A stretch of DNA of 53,246 bases, taken from contig CAJQIZ010000009.1 in NCBI GenBank assembly GCA_905478555.1, positions 1 through 53,246 on the forward strand. The letters are read 5' to 3'. Shown piece after piece: positions 1-9,600 of this stretch. The translations under genes were made by a program, and so were the position numbers. Under the pieces are notes generated by a model. That model had not been told where the DNA came from, did not search any database, and saw only the letters and a list, made by a program, of their open reading frames with translations. Positions within the stretch are counted from its first letter, which is position 1; the number at the start of each line of letters is the position of its first letter. This stretch comes from an uncultured Flavobacteriales bacterium (lineage in GTDB: Bacteria; Bacteroidota; Bacteroidia; Flavobacteriales; BACL11).

Positions 1-3000
1 CATCATAGTTAGTTGCTGTTGAATCTGTACATCCTAAGATAGGACCACAAGCAGCACCTCCTACTGAAATACTAGTATAAGTACCAGTTCCAGCTCCAAC
101 TAAAGAAGCAAAGTTAAATGAAACTTCAGAAGGGAATGAACCACCTCCTACAGTTACATCATAACAACCAGCAACTAAACATAAAGTATCAGTACCAAAG
201 TATCCTGAAGCAAGACCTCCTGAAGCAACAGAAACACCACCTATAGAAACATCATAAGTATTACCGTTCCATCCATCACCATAAGAATCAAACATCTCAA
301 AAGTAACTTCATTGTCTAAACAAGGGTATTGACAAGAACCGTCATCAATAGTAGCCGTTGCATCATAATTCCAAGCAGTAGAGTCAGTACAACCATACAC
401 TTGAGAACCATCAACAAACGACATTGCATCAATAGCAATATCAGAATAGTATGTTGTACCAGTAGTTCCTGTAATTTTTACAGTTACACCTGTAGCAGCA
501 TAAGCAGAAACATCAATATTAGCCTGAGCCCAGTCAACACCTTGGTCACCTGAAACAGTCCAAGTAGAATCCCAAGTAGCACCACCATCAGAAGATAATT
601 CAACATTTAATGATCCCATTCCACTCCCGTACATATTGTACCAGAATTTCAAGCTAGCATTAGATAATGTAGATAAATCGAAACAATGAGATGTCATAGA
701 AACATTATTGTTATAGTTACCAGAAGCTTCTATGTACATATAGTAGTCACCTTCCATTGCATAACCATTACCACCGTAATTAGTAGAGTAATTTGGTCCT
801 GTAAGAGAAGATCCTGTACCTAAGTTATCATGTAACCAATTACCATAAGTACCATGTCCACCAATATTGTCATCAGTGTTCTGTATCCAGTCAGCTGGAG
901 TTAGAGCAACTTGAGCAATACCATCTTCAAATCCTGTAGCGTATCCAGTTGCAACATGACAAGGATATACACAAGAACCATCAGAAGCAGTAGCAGCTGG
1001 GTTATAGTTAGTAGCTAACACGTCCATACAACCATAGATAGCACTTACAATGCTGATATTATCAACATAAGAGTTATCACCACTAGCATAGTAATCATCA
1101 GTATATTTACCAACTGATTGGAAATCAATATCTATTGAAGTACCTGCATAAGCAGATAAATCATAAGTATGATTCACCCAAGGATCTAAACCAGAGGTAG
1201 TAGGACTATAGTAATCCATACCAGCAGTTGAAGTTAATACAGTAGAATCAGATTTAACTCTGAACCAAGAGTAAGTAGCATTAAAAGAGTATTCTTGTCT
1301 TAAATCGAAACTCATTGCAACTGTAGAACCTGGAGCAAATGAAGTTAAGTCAACACAAATAGAACCTGTCGCAACATGCGTTACACTCATAAATGCATCA
1401 GGACCTGTTCCGTAAGGGAATAAGTAACCAGCAGATGTTCCCCCTTGACCATGCCAAGTATATTGATTAGTTGCTGTAACATTATTGTTACTATCAATAG
1501 AAGAACCTGCATTACCACCTGTATACATAGTTAAGTAAGCACTTGAACCTGTTTCGAAATCTTCACTAAATGGATATACAGTAGCACACATTGCATATGC
1601 ACAACTTAAATCATCCGTATTAGCTGTAGCATCATAGTTAGTTGCTAAAGGATCCGTACAACCGTAAATGTAACAACCTAAAGCAGGAGAACTTAATGAA
1701 GCAGAACCAGAAAGACCACTAGCTAAAGTAGCTGTAGTAGATACACCAGACATAGATTCAGTAATAGAGAATACGTTTCCGTTCCAACCATCACCCCAAG
1801 AGTCAATCATGTCGATAGTATAACAACCAACCGCTAAACAAGTATCTAAGTTAAATGGAGCACCACCAGATAATACAGTTAAACCAGAAGCATCTAATAA
1901 ATTCCAAGAAACTTCAGATTGGTAAGAACCTCCATCACAATTGATATTTACATACGCATAACCAGCACCACAAGTAATACAAGAACCGTCATCAGTATTT
2001 GCAACAGAACTATAATTAGAAGCTAATGAGTCAGTACATCCATAAACAGGAGCAACAGCAGCTATAATGTTAATATTATCAACAAAAGCATTATCACCTC
2101 CTTGGTAGTAGTCATCATTATACTTACAAGCAGATTCAAAGACAATAGTAGCTTGAGTTCCTGCAAGAGCAGTTAAATCTAAAGTTATATTGCTCCATGC
2201 ATCAGAATCCGGAGTAGTTGGCTGGAAGTATTGTGATCCAGTATTATCAGAAAGAACATTAGTTCCATCAGTTACTCTAAACCAAGAATAAGTAGGATTA
2301 AACGAATATGTTTGTCTTAAATCAAACGTCATCATTACACCTTGTCCCGCATAAGCAGTAAGATCTATACATAATGAACCAGAAGCAACATGCGATGGTG
2401 AGTATGTAAATGCGTCAGGACCGGTAGAGTAAGGTACATTCCAACCAGTAAATAAACCACCTTGACCATGCCAAGAGAAAGTTCCATTATTAGTACTATC
2501 TACAGAAGATAAAGATTCACCAGTTGATGCACTCCAAGTTAAAGTCATATCATTAGCAATACCAGTTGAGAAGTCCTCAGTGTAAGGCAAAGCAGATCCA
2601 CAACCAGGATAGATACATGATGTACTATCGTTAACATTTATATTTGCATCATAGTTAATTGCAGCCATGTCCATACATCCAACATAAGCACAAGAATCAG
2701 CTAATACAGCTAAAGAGTCATAATTGTTTGCTAAAGGATCCATACAACCTGTAGCACAAACAGTAGTTGCACCTAAAGTAATGTTTCCAGAGAATGGTGC
2801 ACCACCAGATAATATAATATTACCAGCAGCATCCACTAAATCCCAAGAAACTTCAGATTGATAAGAACCATAATCAACAATAATATTATAACAACCATCA
2901 ATAACACAGAAAGATTCAGAACCAGCTGAACCACCTGTTAAAGTTGCAGCAGCAACAGTAGAACCTAAAATAACATCTGACATTATGAAAGAGTTACCGT

Positions 3001-6000
3001 TCCAACCATCACCCCAAGAGTCATACATGTTTAATGTAAGTAAGTTATCACTACAGAAGATACAAGCAGTACTATCACTGATAGTTGCTGTAGCATCATA
3101 ATTTGTAGCTAAAACATCCATACAACCAATAATACAAGTAGAGTTTACTCCGAATATATCAGAAGCAGAAGAACCAGTAGCAATAGTAGCTCCAGAAAGT
3201 AAAGTGTCTCCATTAGAATTTTGAATCATAATGTTTCCTGAACCAAAGCCCCATCCGTCACCCCACGAATCTTGCATGTCGATAGTAAAACAACCATCAT
3301 TAACACAAGCAGTAGTAACATAAGTAGCAGTACCAGTAGCGTAAGGTACAGAAGCAGCAACTGTATCTCCATTAGAATTTAAAATTTGCCAAGAAGTTTC
3401 GTCAGCATAGAAATCAGAATTATAAGTAATAGTAATTTCATCATCATAACCATAATAGTTACAAGAATAAGTACAAGAACCATCATCTAAATTAGAAGAT
3501 GCATCATAATTAGAGGCTAAAGTATCAGTACAACCAGGATAAGTACAAGAAGAATCACTAGTATTTGCAGCTGGATCAAAGTTAGACGCTAAAGTATCTA
3601 AACAACCAGGTACAGCAAGAGCCATAACAAATCCATTCCAAGTAGAAATACAACCATTACAGTCAGTAATTGTACAAGCAATTGGTCCCATTCCTAATCC
3701 AGAAACATCTTGAGTAGTAGCACCATTAGACCACGCATAAGTATAAGACGCAGTACCATAGTTTACATTACCAGCAAAGTCTCTAGCTCCATTAGGAGGA
3801 CCAAAAACTGAACCACTAAATGCAACATAAGTACCTAAACCAGCTCCATTAGAGATAGCAAGGTTAGCATCAGAAGAAATAATCGTAGTATAAGCAGCAG
3901 CGTTACCTGAAGTATATTGCATACCATTAGAACAAATAACATAAATACCAATAGTATCACCAGCAGTAGCTGAAATACTTACAGGAACATTTACTAAACC
4001 AGCAACATTTAACATAGTAGCTTGATTAGCAGCAAGTGTCCAAGCAGAAGCATCTAATTCCAATCCTTCACCAGAACCATTTCTATAGTATACATCAACA
4101 TCACCAAGACCAGCTTGACAGAATAAATCTAAAGAAGATATACCTAAGTCAGCAGAAGCAATAATATTAAATACATTTCCTCCATAAGAGTTGTTAGGTG
4201 CAGCACCTGAAACAGTATTAGCCCCAGAATAACAAGGAGTACCATTACCAACAGTTAAATCAACAGCACCATCCGTAGCAAGAGGAGAAGTAGCGTTTAA
4301 AATAACAGCAGAAGTTACAAGAGCAGATGGCTCACCAACCACTGCAGTAGCAGTAGCTATACAACCATTTAATGTATCAGTAGTAGTACAAGTATAAGTA
4401 CCAGCAGATAAACCAGTAGCAGTAGCAGTAGTTTGTCCGTCAGACCATAAATAAGTATCATAAGTAGCATTCGGAGAACTTACTGAAGCAGTAGCTGTTC
4501 CGTCTGTACCAGCATTACAAGATGCATCAGTAGCAGTAGCAGAAGCAGTATAGTAAGTACAAGGAAAAACACTAAATACATTAATGTTATCTATTCTTAC
4601 ATAATCAGCAACAAGAGCATTATATGCTGGACCATACTTAACAGCAGCCTCAAATATAATATACACTTGAGATTGTTGTGCATAAGCAGATAAATCATAA
4701 GTTAAAGTACTAAGACCTGATAAAGTTTGATTATTATAAGAAGTATTACCATTAACATCAGCAAAACCATTAACATCACCAGCAATTCTTATTCTAAACC
4801 ATCCATAAGCAGAAGTATAGTATGAAACTAGTTCAGCATCTAAAGTCATATTAACAGTAGGAGCAGAAACACTCATGTCAATACAAATAGTAGATGACGC
4901 TAAGTGATCAGTATTTGCAAATGCACCAGCTTCTGTAGTCGAATTAATCCAACCAGTAAAAGAATTACCAGTAAACTCAAGCGATACAGTATCTGCAATA
5001 GCGTTAGCAGAAGTTAATGCAACAGATGCTTCAGCGCCAGATAAAGTAGTCCACCCATTCCCAGAAAGGTTAGCTGCTTCAAAATCATCAGAAAAATCTA
5101 TTGTGTTACAAACTGGATAAACACAAGAAGTGCTATCGTTAACATTACAAGAAGCACAGTAATTAACTGCTAAAGGATCTAAACAACCAGGGAACAGACA
5201 AGTACCATCATCAAATACCGCTAATGGGTCATAGTTTGATGCGAATAAGTCTGTACAACCTGCTAGACAAGTAGAGTTTAAATTAAGGTTTTGACTACCA
5301 GGAGCACCACCGGATGTTACAACTGCACCAGAAGTGTCAGTTAAAGTCCAAGATACTTCAGCTTGCCATGAACCTCCATCACATGAAAGAGTATAACATC
5401 CATCAGGGATACAAAAAGATTCTGTTCCTGTAGAACCTGAAAGAAGTGTTCCCGAAGCAACAACATTTCCAGATAAGTCATACATGTTCCATACATTTCC
5501 GTTCCAACCATCACCATAAGAATCAGTCATGTTTAAAGTTAATGCGTTACCCGCACAACCATAAGTACATGATCCGTCATTAAAGGCAGCAGTAGGATCG
5601 TAGTTAGTTGCAGTAGAATCTGTACAACCAGAAATACATGTAGCGTTGATTGAAGTTAAATCAACACCTAGACTTCCAGTAATAAGACCTCCTGAACCAT
5701 AGATAGTTCCCAATGAGTCAATAATTTGGTAAGTACCACCGTTCCAACCATCACCCCAAGAGTCATATAACTCCATGCTGTAACAGCCGTCAGTAACATC
5801 TACCCAATAATCAACAGGTACTCCAGTTAAAGAGTAGTAACCAGCAGAAGTAGAGGCTAGAGCAGTACCAGAAGCGTCATTCAATGACCAACTGATTTCT
5901 CCAGCATACGAACCTGCAGTTACTTGGACATTTACCCAAGTTGCAGATACTGTCGACACACTAAGTGCGATAGTAGCAACAAAAGCAAACATCATTTTAC

Positions 6001-6016
6001 TAAATTTGTTTTTCAT
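1..6016 (-). CDS. Giant secreted mosaic repeat protein, 3' end beyond the window
   Basis: This open frame of about 2005 codons starts at the ATG at 6016-6014 and is still open at base 1, so the C-terminus is missing. The N-terminus (MKNKFSKMMFAFVATIALSV) is a signal peptide. The rest is a mosaic. It has about 13 Cys motifs of the form GC(T/L/M)D-x-x-A-x-NYD followed by DDGSC (for example near 5610, 5240, 3520, 3110, 2740, 2030, 1650, 1030, 390 and 30). Six modules contain (W/Y)GDGW (5760, 5510, 3265, 3010, 1790, 275). Four MAM/cleaved-adhesin-like jelly-roll domains lie at about 5115-4570, 2600-2050, 1590-1050 and 960-420. Two SprB-type repeats occur near 4540-4340 and 4310-3640, the second with an inserted domain. 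No enzyme motif was seen. It is probably a surface or matrix protein exported by the T9SS whose core genes lie at 28-34 kb; the sorting tail would lie outside the window. The frame was read by hand from the minus strand and spot-checked for stops. Confidence 0.85.
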   Translation of the reverse strand, partial: MKNKFSKMMFAFVATIALSVSTVSATWVNVQVTAGSYAGEISWSLNDASGTALASTSAGYYSLTGVPVDYWVDVTDGCYSMELYDSWGDGWNGGTYQIIDSLGTIYGSGGLITGSLGVDLTSINATCISGCTDSTATNYDPTAAFNDGSCTYGCAGNALTLNMTDSYGDGWNGNVWNMYDLSGNVVASGTLLSGSTGTESFCIPDGCYTLSCDGGSWQAEVSWTLTDTSGAVVTSGGAPGSQNLNLNSTCLAGCTDLFASNYDPLAVFDDGTCLFPGCLDPLAVNYCASCNVNDSTSCVYPVCNTIDFSDDFEAANLSGNGWTTLSGAEASVALTSANAIADTVSLEFTGNSFTGWINSTTEAGAFANTDHLASSTICIDMSVSAPTVNMTLDAELVSYYTSAYGWFRIRIAGDVNGFADVNGNTSYNNQTLSGLSTLTYDLSAYAQQSQVYIIFEAAVKYGPAYNALVADYVRIDNINVFSVFPCTYYTASATATDASCNAGTDGTATASVSSPNATYDTYLWSDGQTTATATGLSAGTYTCTTTDTLNGCIATATAVVGEPSALVTSAVILNATSPLATDGAVDLTVGNGTPCYSGANTVSGAAPNNSYGGNVFNIIASADLGISSLDLFCQAGLGDVDVYYRNGSGEGLELDASAWTLAANQATMLNVAGLVNVPVSISATAGDTIGIYVICSNGMQYTSGNAAAYTTIISSDANLAISNGAGLGTYVAFSGSVFGPPNGARDFAGNVNYGTASYTYAWSNGATTQDVSGLGMGPIACTITDCNGCISTWNGFVMALAVPGCLDTLASNFDPAANTSDSSCTYPGCTDTLASNYDASSNLDDGSCTYSCNYYGYDDEITITYNSDFYADETSWQILNSNGDTVAASVPYATGTATYVTTACVNDGCFTIDMQDSWGDGWGFGSGNIMIQNSNGDTLLSGATIATGSSASDIFGVNSTCIIGCMDVLATNYDATATISDSTACIFCSDNLLTLNMYDSWGDGWNGNSFIMSDVILGSTVAAATLTGGSAGSESFCVIDGCYNIIVDYGSYQSEVSWDLVDAAGNIILSGGAPFSGNITLGATTVCATGCMDPLANNYDSLAVLADSCAYVGCMDMAAINYDANINVNDSTSCIYPGCGSALPYTEDFSTGIANDMTLTWSASTGESLSSVDSTNNGTFSWHGQGGLFTGWNVPYSTGPDAFTYSPSHVASGSLCIDLTAYAGQGVMMTFDLRQTYSFNPTYSWFRVTDGTNVLSDNTGSQYFQPTTPDSDAWSNITLDLTALAGTQATIVFESACKYNDDYYQGGDNAFVDNINIIAAVAPVYGCTDSLASNYSSVANTDDGSCITCGAGYAYVNINCDGGSYQSEVSWNLLDASGLTVLSGGAPFNLDTCLAVGCYTIDMIDSWGDGWNGNVFSITESMSGVSTTATLASGLSGSASLSSPALGCYIYGCTDPLATNYDATANTDDLSCAYAMCATVYPFSEDFETGSSAYLTMYTGGNAGSSIDSNNNVTATNQYTWHGQGGTSAGYLFPYGTGPDAFMSVTHVATGSICVDLTSFAPGSTVAMSFDLRQEYSFNATYSWFRVKSDSTVLTSTAGMDYYSPTTSGLDPWVNHTYDLSAYAGTSIDIDFQSVGKYTDDYYASGDNSYVDNISIVSAIYGCMDVLATNYNPAATASDGSCVYPCHVATGYATGFEDGIAQVALTPADWIQNTDDNIGGHGTYGNWLHDNLGTGSSLTGPNYSTNYGGNGYAMEGDYYMYIEASGNYNNNVSMTSHCFDLSTLSNASLKFWYNMYGSGMGSLNVELSSDGGATWDSTWTVSGDQGVDWAQANIDVSAYAATGVTVKITGTTGTTYYSDIAIDAMSFVDGSQVYGCTDSTAWNYDATATIDDGSCQYPCLDNEVTFEMFDSYGDGWNGNTYDVSIGGVSVASGGLASGYFGTDTLCLVAGCYDVTVGGGSFPSEVSFNFASLVGAGTGTYTSISVGGAACGPILGCTDSTATNYD

Positions 6017-6054
6017 AATACGTGTTTTAGTTAATAAAAAGGTTAATTATATAT

Positions 6055-6085
6055 AAAAAAACCCTTGCGCTGGGACGCAAAGGTT
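6055..6085 (-). terminator. Terminator-like hairpin in the leader of the giant gene
   Basis: Read on the minus strand, AACCTTTGCG (6085-6076), loop TCCCAG and CGCAAGGGTT (6069-6060) form a 10-bp stem with one G-U pair. A U tract follows (6061-6055). The hairpin ends only about 40 bases before the ATG at 6016, on the same strand. No gene ends just upstream of it, so it is not the terminator of a preceding gene. Its place between promoter region and start codon is that of an attenuator. What controls it is unknown. Confidence 0.6.
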
Positions 6086-6141
6086 GTCTTACCGTAGTTA
6101 TATATGTAGCGTCTGCAGATGTGTAACATCTGTAATTTACA
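6086..6141 (-). promoter_or_regulatory. Structured leader upstream of the attenuator-like hairpin
   Basis: On the minus strand this contains a 7-bp hairpin, CAGATGT / TAC loop / ACATCTG (6132-6116), next to TGTAAATTACA (6141-6131). GACGC at 6113-6109 is complementary to GCGTC at 6078-6074, which includes the inner end of the terminator's 5' arm. The two pairings are therefore mutually exclusive, as in an antiterminator. I do not recognise a named riboswitch class. A role as a regulated leader RNA is inferred from layout only. Confidence 0.4.
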
Positions 6142-6461
6142 TCACTCCATACCTGATAATTGTAAATATTTACCATATCGTTTTTTAAATTGTTAAAAAT
6201 CAGATTCCAAATTTAAGAAAAATATTCGAGACAGAGAGTTGAAAAGGTGAAAAAATCTGATTTATTAACATTCTGTTTTTAATAAGTGTCTATCTTAAGG
6301 AAGAACCTCAGAAATTTAAACGAACAGAAATGAATTAGGTTACAGAACTAAGGAAATATATTTATTGAATAATAATTCTTTTAAATTGAGAAGTATTAAA
6401 AGATTTTAACTCTACCATATAAACAAATTAAAAAAATGAGAAAGATTGAAATGATGTAAAG
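6142..6461. other. AT-rich spacer between divergent giant genes
   Basis: About 320 bases with no credible open frame and no repeat that I could recognise. The minus-strand promoter of the left giant gene should lie here, probably near 6160-6220, but I find no clean TAnnTTTG match at a sensible distance. Confidence 0.5.
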
Positions 6462-6588
6462 AATTATAGTTAGTTGCTGTAGAATCTGTACATCTTAATG
6501 CACCATAACAAGAACCATCATCCACATTAGCTGTAGTATTATAATTACATGATAAAGGATCAGTACATCATAAAATAGGATAAATACA
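6462..6588 (-). pseudogene. Decayed fragment of the GCTD..NYD / DDGSC repeat module
   Basis: Read on the minus strand from 6588, the frame gives CIYPIL, a TGA stop where the intact module has GGA (Gly), CTDPLSCNYN, VDDGSCYGALR and CTDSTATNYN. This is the same repeat found about 13 times in the giant gene at 1-6016. At DNA level, 31 of 33 bases from 6466 match bases 5-37 at the window's left edge. There is no start codon, and the frame closes on both sides. It is a remnant of a longer or duplicated repeat array, stranded upstream of the present gene. Confidence 0.7.
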
Positions 6589-6637
6589 AACAAATTAGTT
6601 AAATAGAAGTAAATTAGTCACTTAAGGAGTATTTTAT

Positions 6638-6645
6638 TATATTTG
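6638..6645 (+). promoter_or_regulatory. Bacteroidota -7 element for the SprB-like gene
   Basis: TATATTTG fits the TAnnTTTG -7 consensus. The expected -33 position (about 6614) has only TTAG, a weak match. Transcription would begin near 6652 and leave a leader of about 24 bases before the ATG at 6676. This supports the ATG over the in-frame TTG at 6643, which lies inside this element. Confidence 0.5.
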
Positions 6646-6675
6646 CAGATTATACGAAATAACAAAAAAACGGAT

Positions 6676-9600
6676 ATGAAAAAAACATTACTATTAATAA
6701 CTTTTATTCTCAGCACTTTAATTGGATTTGCACAACATCCTATTAACTTAACATCATCAAACATAACATCATCTTCATCAGAATTAAGCTGGACTGATAA
6801 TGGATGTTCAACATCTTATAAATTAAGATACAGAGAGCAGGGTGGTTCATGGATACCTTCTAATTCAGGACAAACAAATGTTACATCTCCAACTACAATA
6901 GATACTTTAAATCCTAATACAATATATGAATGGAGCGTTAAATGCTCTGGAACATCTGGATGGTCAGCAAACGAAATCTTCACTACTAATATAGGATGTT
7001 CAATAATATCTACATCATCTATAATAAATTCATCATGTACAGGACTAATGAATGGAGAGATAGATTTAACTGTCACCAATGGATCTACACCATACACTTA
7101 TTTGTGGAGTAACGGTACAATAACTGAAGATTTAATCGGAGTAAGTGACGGAGATTATATTGTAACTATTACAGATAATTCTGGATGTATACTAATAGAT
7201 ACTATTACAGTAGGAATTGATGGAGGAGTCTCTATATCACAATCAATTACAGGATTTAATCCTAATCCATTAACCTCCTACCAAAGTTGGTCATACGACA
7301 CATTAAACATTACCAATACTGGATGTTCTGTCAGATTACGACCTGATTTTGTGATTTCATGTAATTCTGGATCAATACAACAAGGAGATTTTGTTTTAAG
7401 ATATAACTCGTTTGGAGCTAATTGGCCTATAATACCCTACAGTATTAATGCAAATGGAGATGCTTATGGATTTTGGAATCTCACTACAAATGATTCTACT
7501 GGAACAAATATCGCTTATGGTCAAATTCAGGACATAATAATTAGAGTTAAATTTGTAAACCCTGCAATACTAGGAACCTACACCGCTACTTGGACAACTA
7601 ATGAAGTAGACAATCTGGGTAATGTAATCTCCCAATTAGACGTTCCTACTATTTCTTCACTATATTTAGTCAATTGTTCTACTTTCTCTATTGACAGTAC
7701 AACAACTACATCAACTACTTGTTTAGGAGGTTCAGACGGAACAGCAAATATCAACACTATATTAAATGGATCTGGACAGTACAGTTATTCCTGGAACAAT
7801 GGAACAACAAGTCAAAATATTACAAATGTATCAGCTGGAACATATACATGTATAGTAACAGACAACAACTGGGGATGTACAGATTCTGTCACTATTACTG
7901 TCCCATCAGCTGATAGTTTACAATCTTTTTTAACTGGAACTCAAATAAGTTGTAATGGATTGAGTGATGGAACACTAACAGGTTCTGCATCAGGAGGCTC
8001 AGGAAACTACAAATTTATTTGGTCCCCTTCATTACCATTTATCCCTACACACACAGCACTAGCATCAAATACTTATACTTTAACAATAGATGACTTAGGA
8101 TGTCCGGGGAGTTATTCATCAGTCAGTTACATGATAAACGAACCAGATCCTCTTCAAGAATCTACAATATATTCAGATAATTCATCATGTGATAGTACTA
8201 ACTGTAATGGAAGTATTAATATTTCTATTTCTGGTGGAACAACACCTTATAGTATTATTTGGAATAATGGAGATAGTGCTGTAAATAAAAGTAATTTATG
8301 TGCAGACACTTACATTATCACCATTACTGGGGATAATAACTGCTCTACTTTTACAGAAACAATTACAATTTCTGATAGTGCCTCCACGCCAAATATAGCT
8401 ATTTCTTACACTAATATTGTATGTAACGGAGATGCAAATGGTTCTGCAGAAGTACAGATTGTTTCAGGATCTGGAGGAACTGGAAATATAGCTTCTAATA
8501 ACTATTGCGCATCTACAGTTGGAGAATCATTTTATACAAATATTGAACTTGTAAAACTAGCAGGAGATAACAGTACAATAAACAATTCTACTGCTGGTAT
8601 TTGCGATACTTATGACGACTTTACTTCTTTATCTTCTGACTTAACCCCAGGACAAAATTACACAGTACATTACAATATTAATGATTGTAATAACATTGGA
8701 GCTACTGCTGGAACAAAGATATTTATTGATTGGAATATTGATGGAGATTTTGATGATGCAGGGGAGGAAATTGGAAGCACTTCCTTAACAGCCGCTCCTT
8801 ATTCTGACAGTATAACTTTTATAGTACCTAATATTGGATTTTTTGGAGCTACAAAAATGAGAGTTGTCTCTCAATATAATGATGATGATTTTGGAGCTTG
8901 TGAAGTAGGAACTTACGCTCCCACTTATATACAACCATGGTTCGGAGCTACGGAAGATTATACCGTTATAATTAATGGTACAGTACCAGCAACATATCTT
9001 TGGAATACTGGATCTACTAATAATTCTATATCCAATCTTTCTGGAGGGAACTATTATTGTACAGTTACAGATACAAATAACTGTACCGTTTCAGACACCA
9101 TTACCATTACAGAACCATCTGTAATTTCTCCTACAGAAAGTATTACAAATGTAAATTGTAACGGAGGAAATGATGCTACAGTTACTTTATCTATTTCTGG
9201 AGGAACTGCTGGATACATTACTGATTGGGGAATAAACAACCCAACAGCACTTTCTGTAGGAACTTACAATTATACTATTACAGATACAAACGCTTGTAAC
9301 TACACAGATTCTGTTATCATCACCGAACCAGATGTACTAAGTATCAGTTCTTCTATTACAGATATACTTTGTTATGGAGATTCAACAGGAAATATTAATA
9401 TTACTATTTCAGGAGGAACTATTAATTACACCTATTCTTGGAGTAACGGAAGTACGAATGAAGATTTAACAAATGCGATAGCAGGAACCTACTACTTATC
9501 TGTAACGGATTTAAATTCATGCGTTCTATTAGATACATTTATTATTAGTGAACCTTCTATAATATCGGTTAACTCTACAACAACAGACGCTTCTTGTTTC

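Noticed and set aside
329-553. Plus-strand 74-codon open frame
   Set aside because: It is the antisense shadow of the repetitive giant gene, with Ser/Thr/Ile/Asn-rich composition and no signal of its own.
1-6016. CRISPR-like or intergenic tandem repeats
   Set aside because: The recurrences keep one open minus-strand frame and encode protein modules of varied spacing; spacers and direct repeats of constant length are absent.
6071-6082. Plus-strand GGGACGCAAAGG, resembling part of the c-di-GMP-I riboswitch core
   Set aside because: Other conserved parts of that aptamer are not seen, no plus-strand gene follows closely, and the minus-strand reading gives a perfect terminator-like hairpin.
6643-6675. 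TTG start giving eleven extra residues on the SprB-like protein
   Set aside because: The TTG lies inside the TATATTTG promoter element and precedes the signal peptide by ten residues; the ATG at 6676 starts the signal peptide cleanly.
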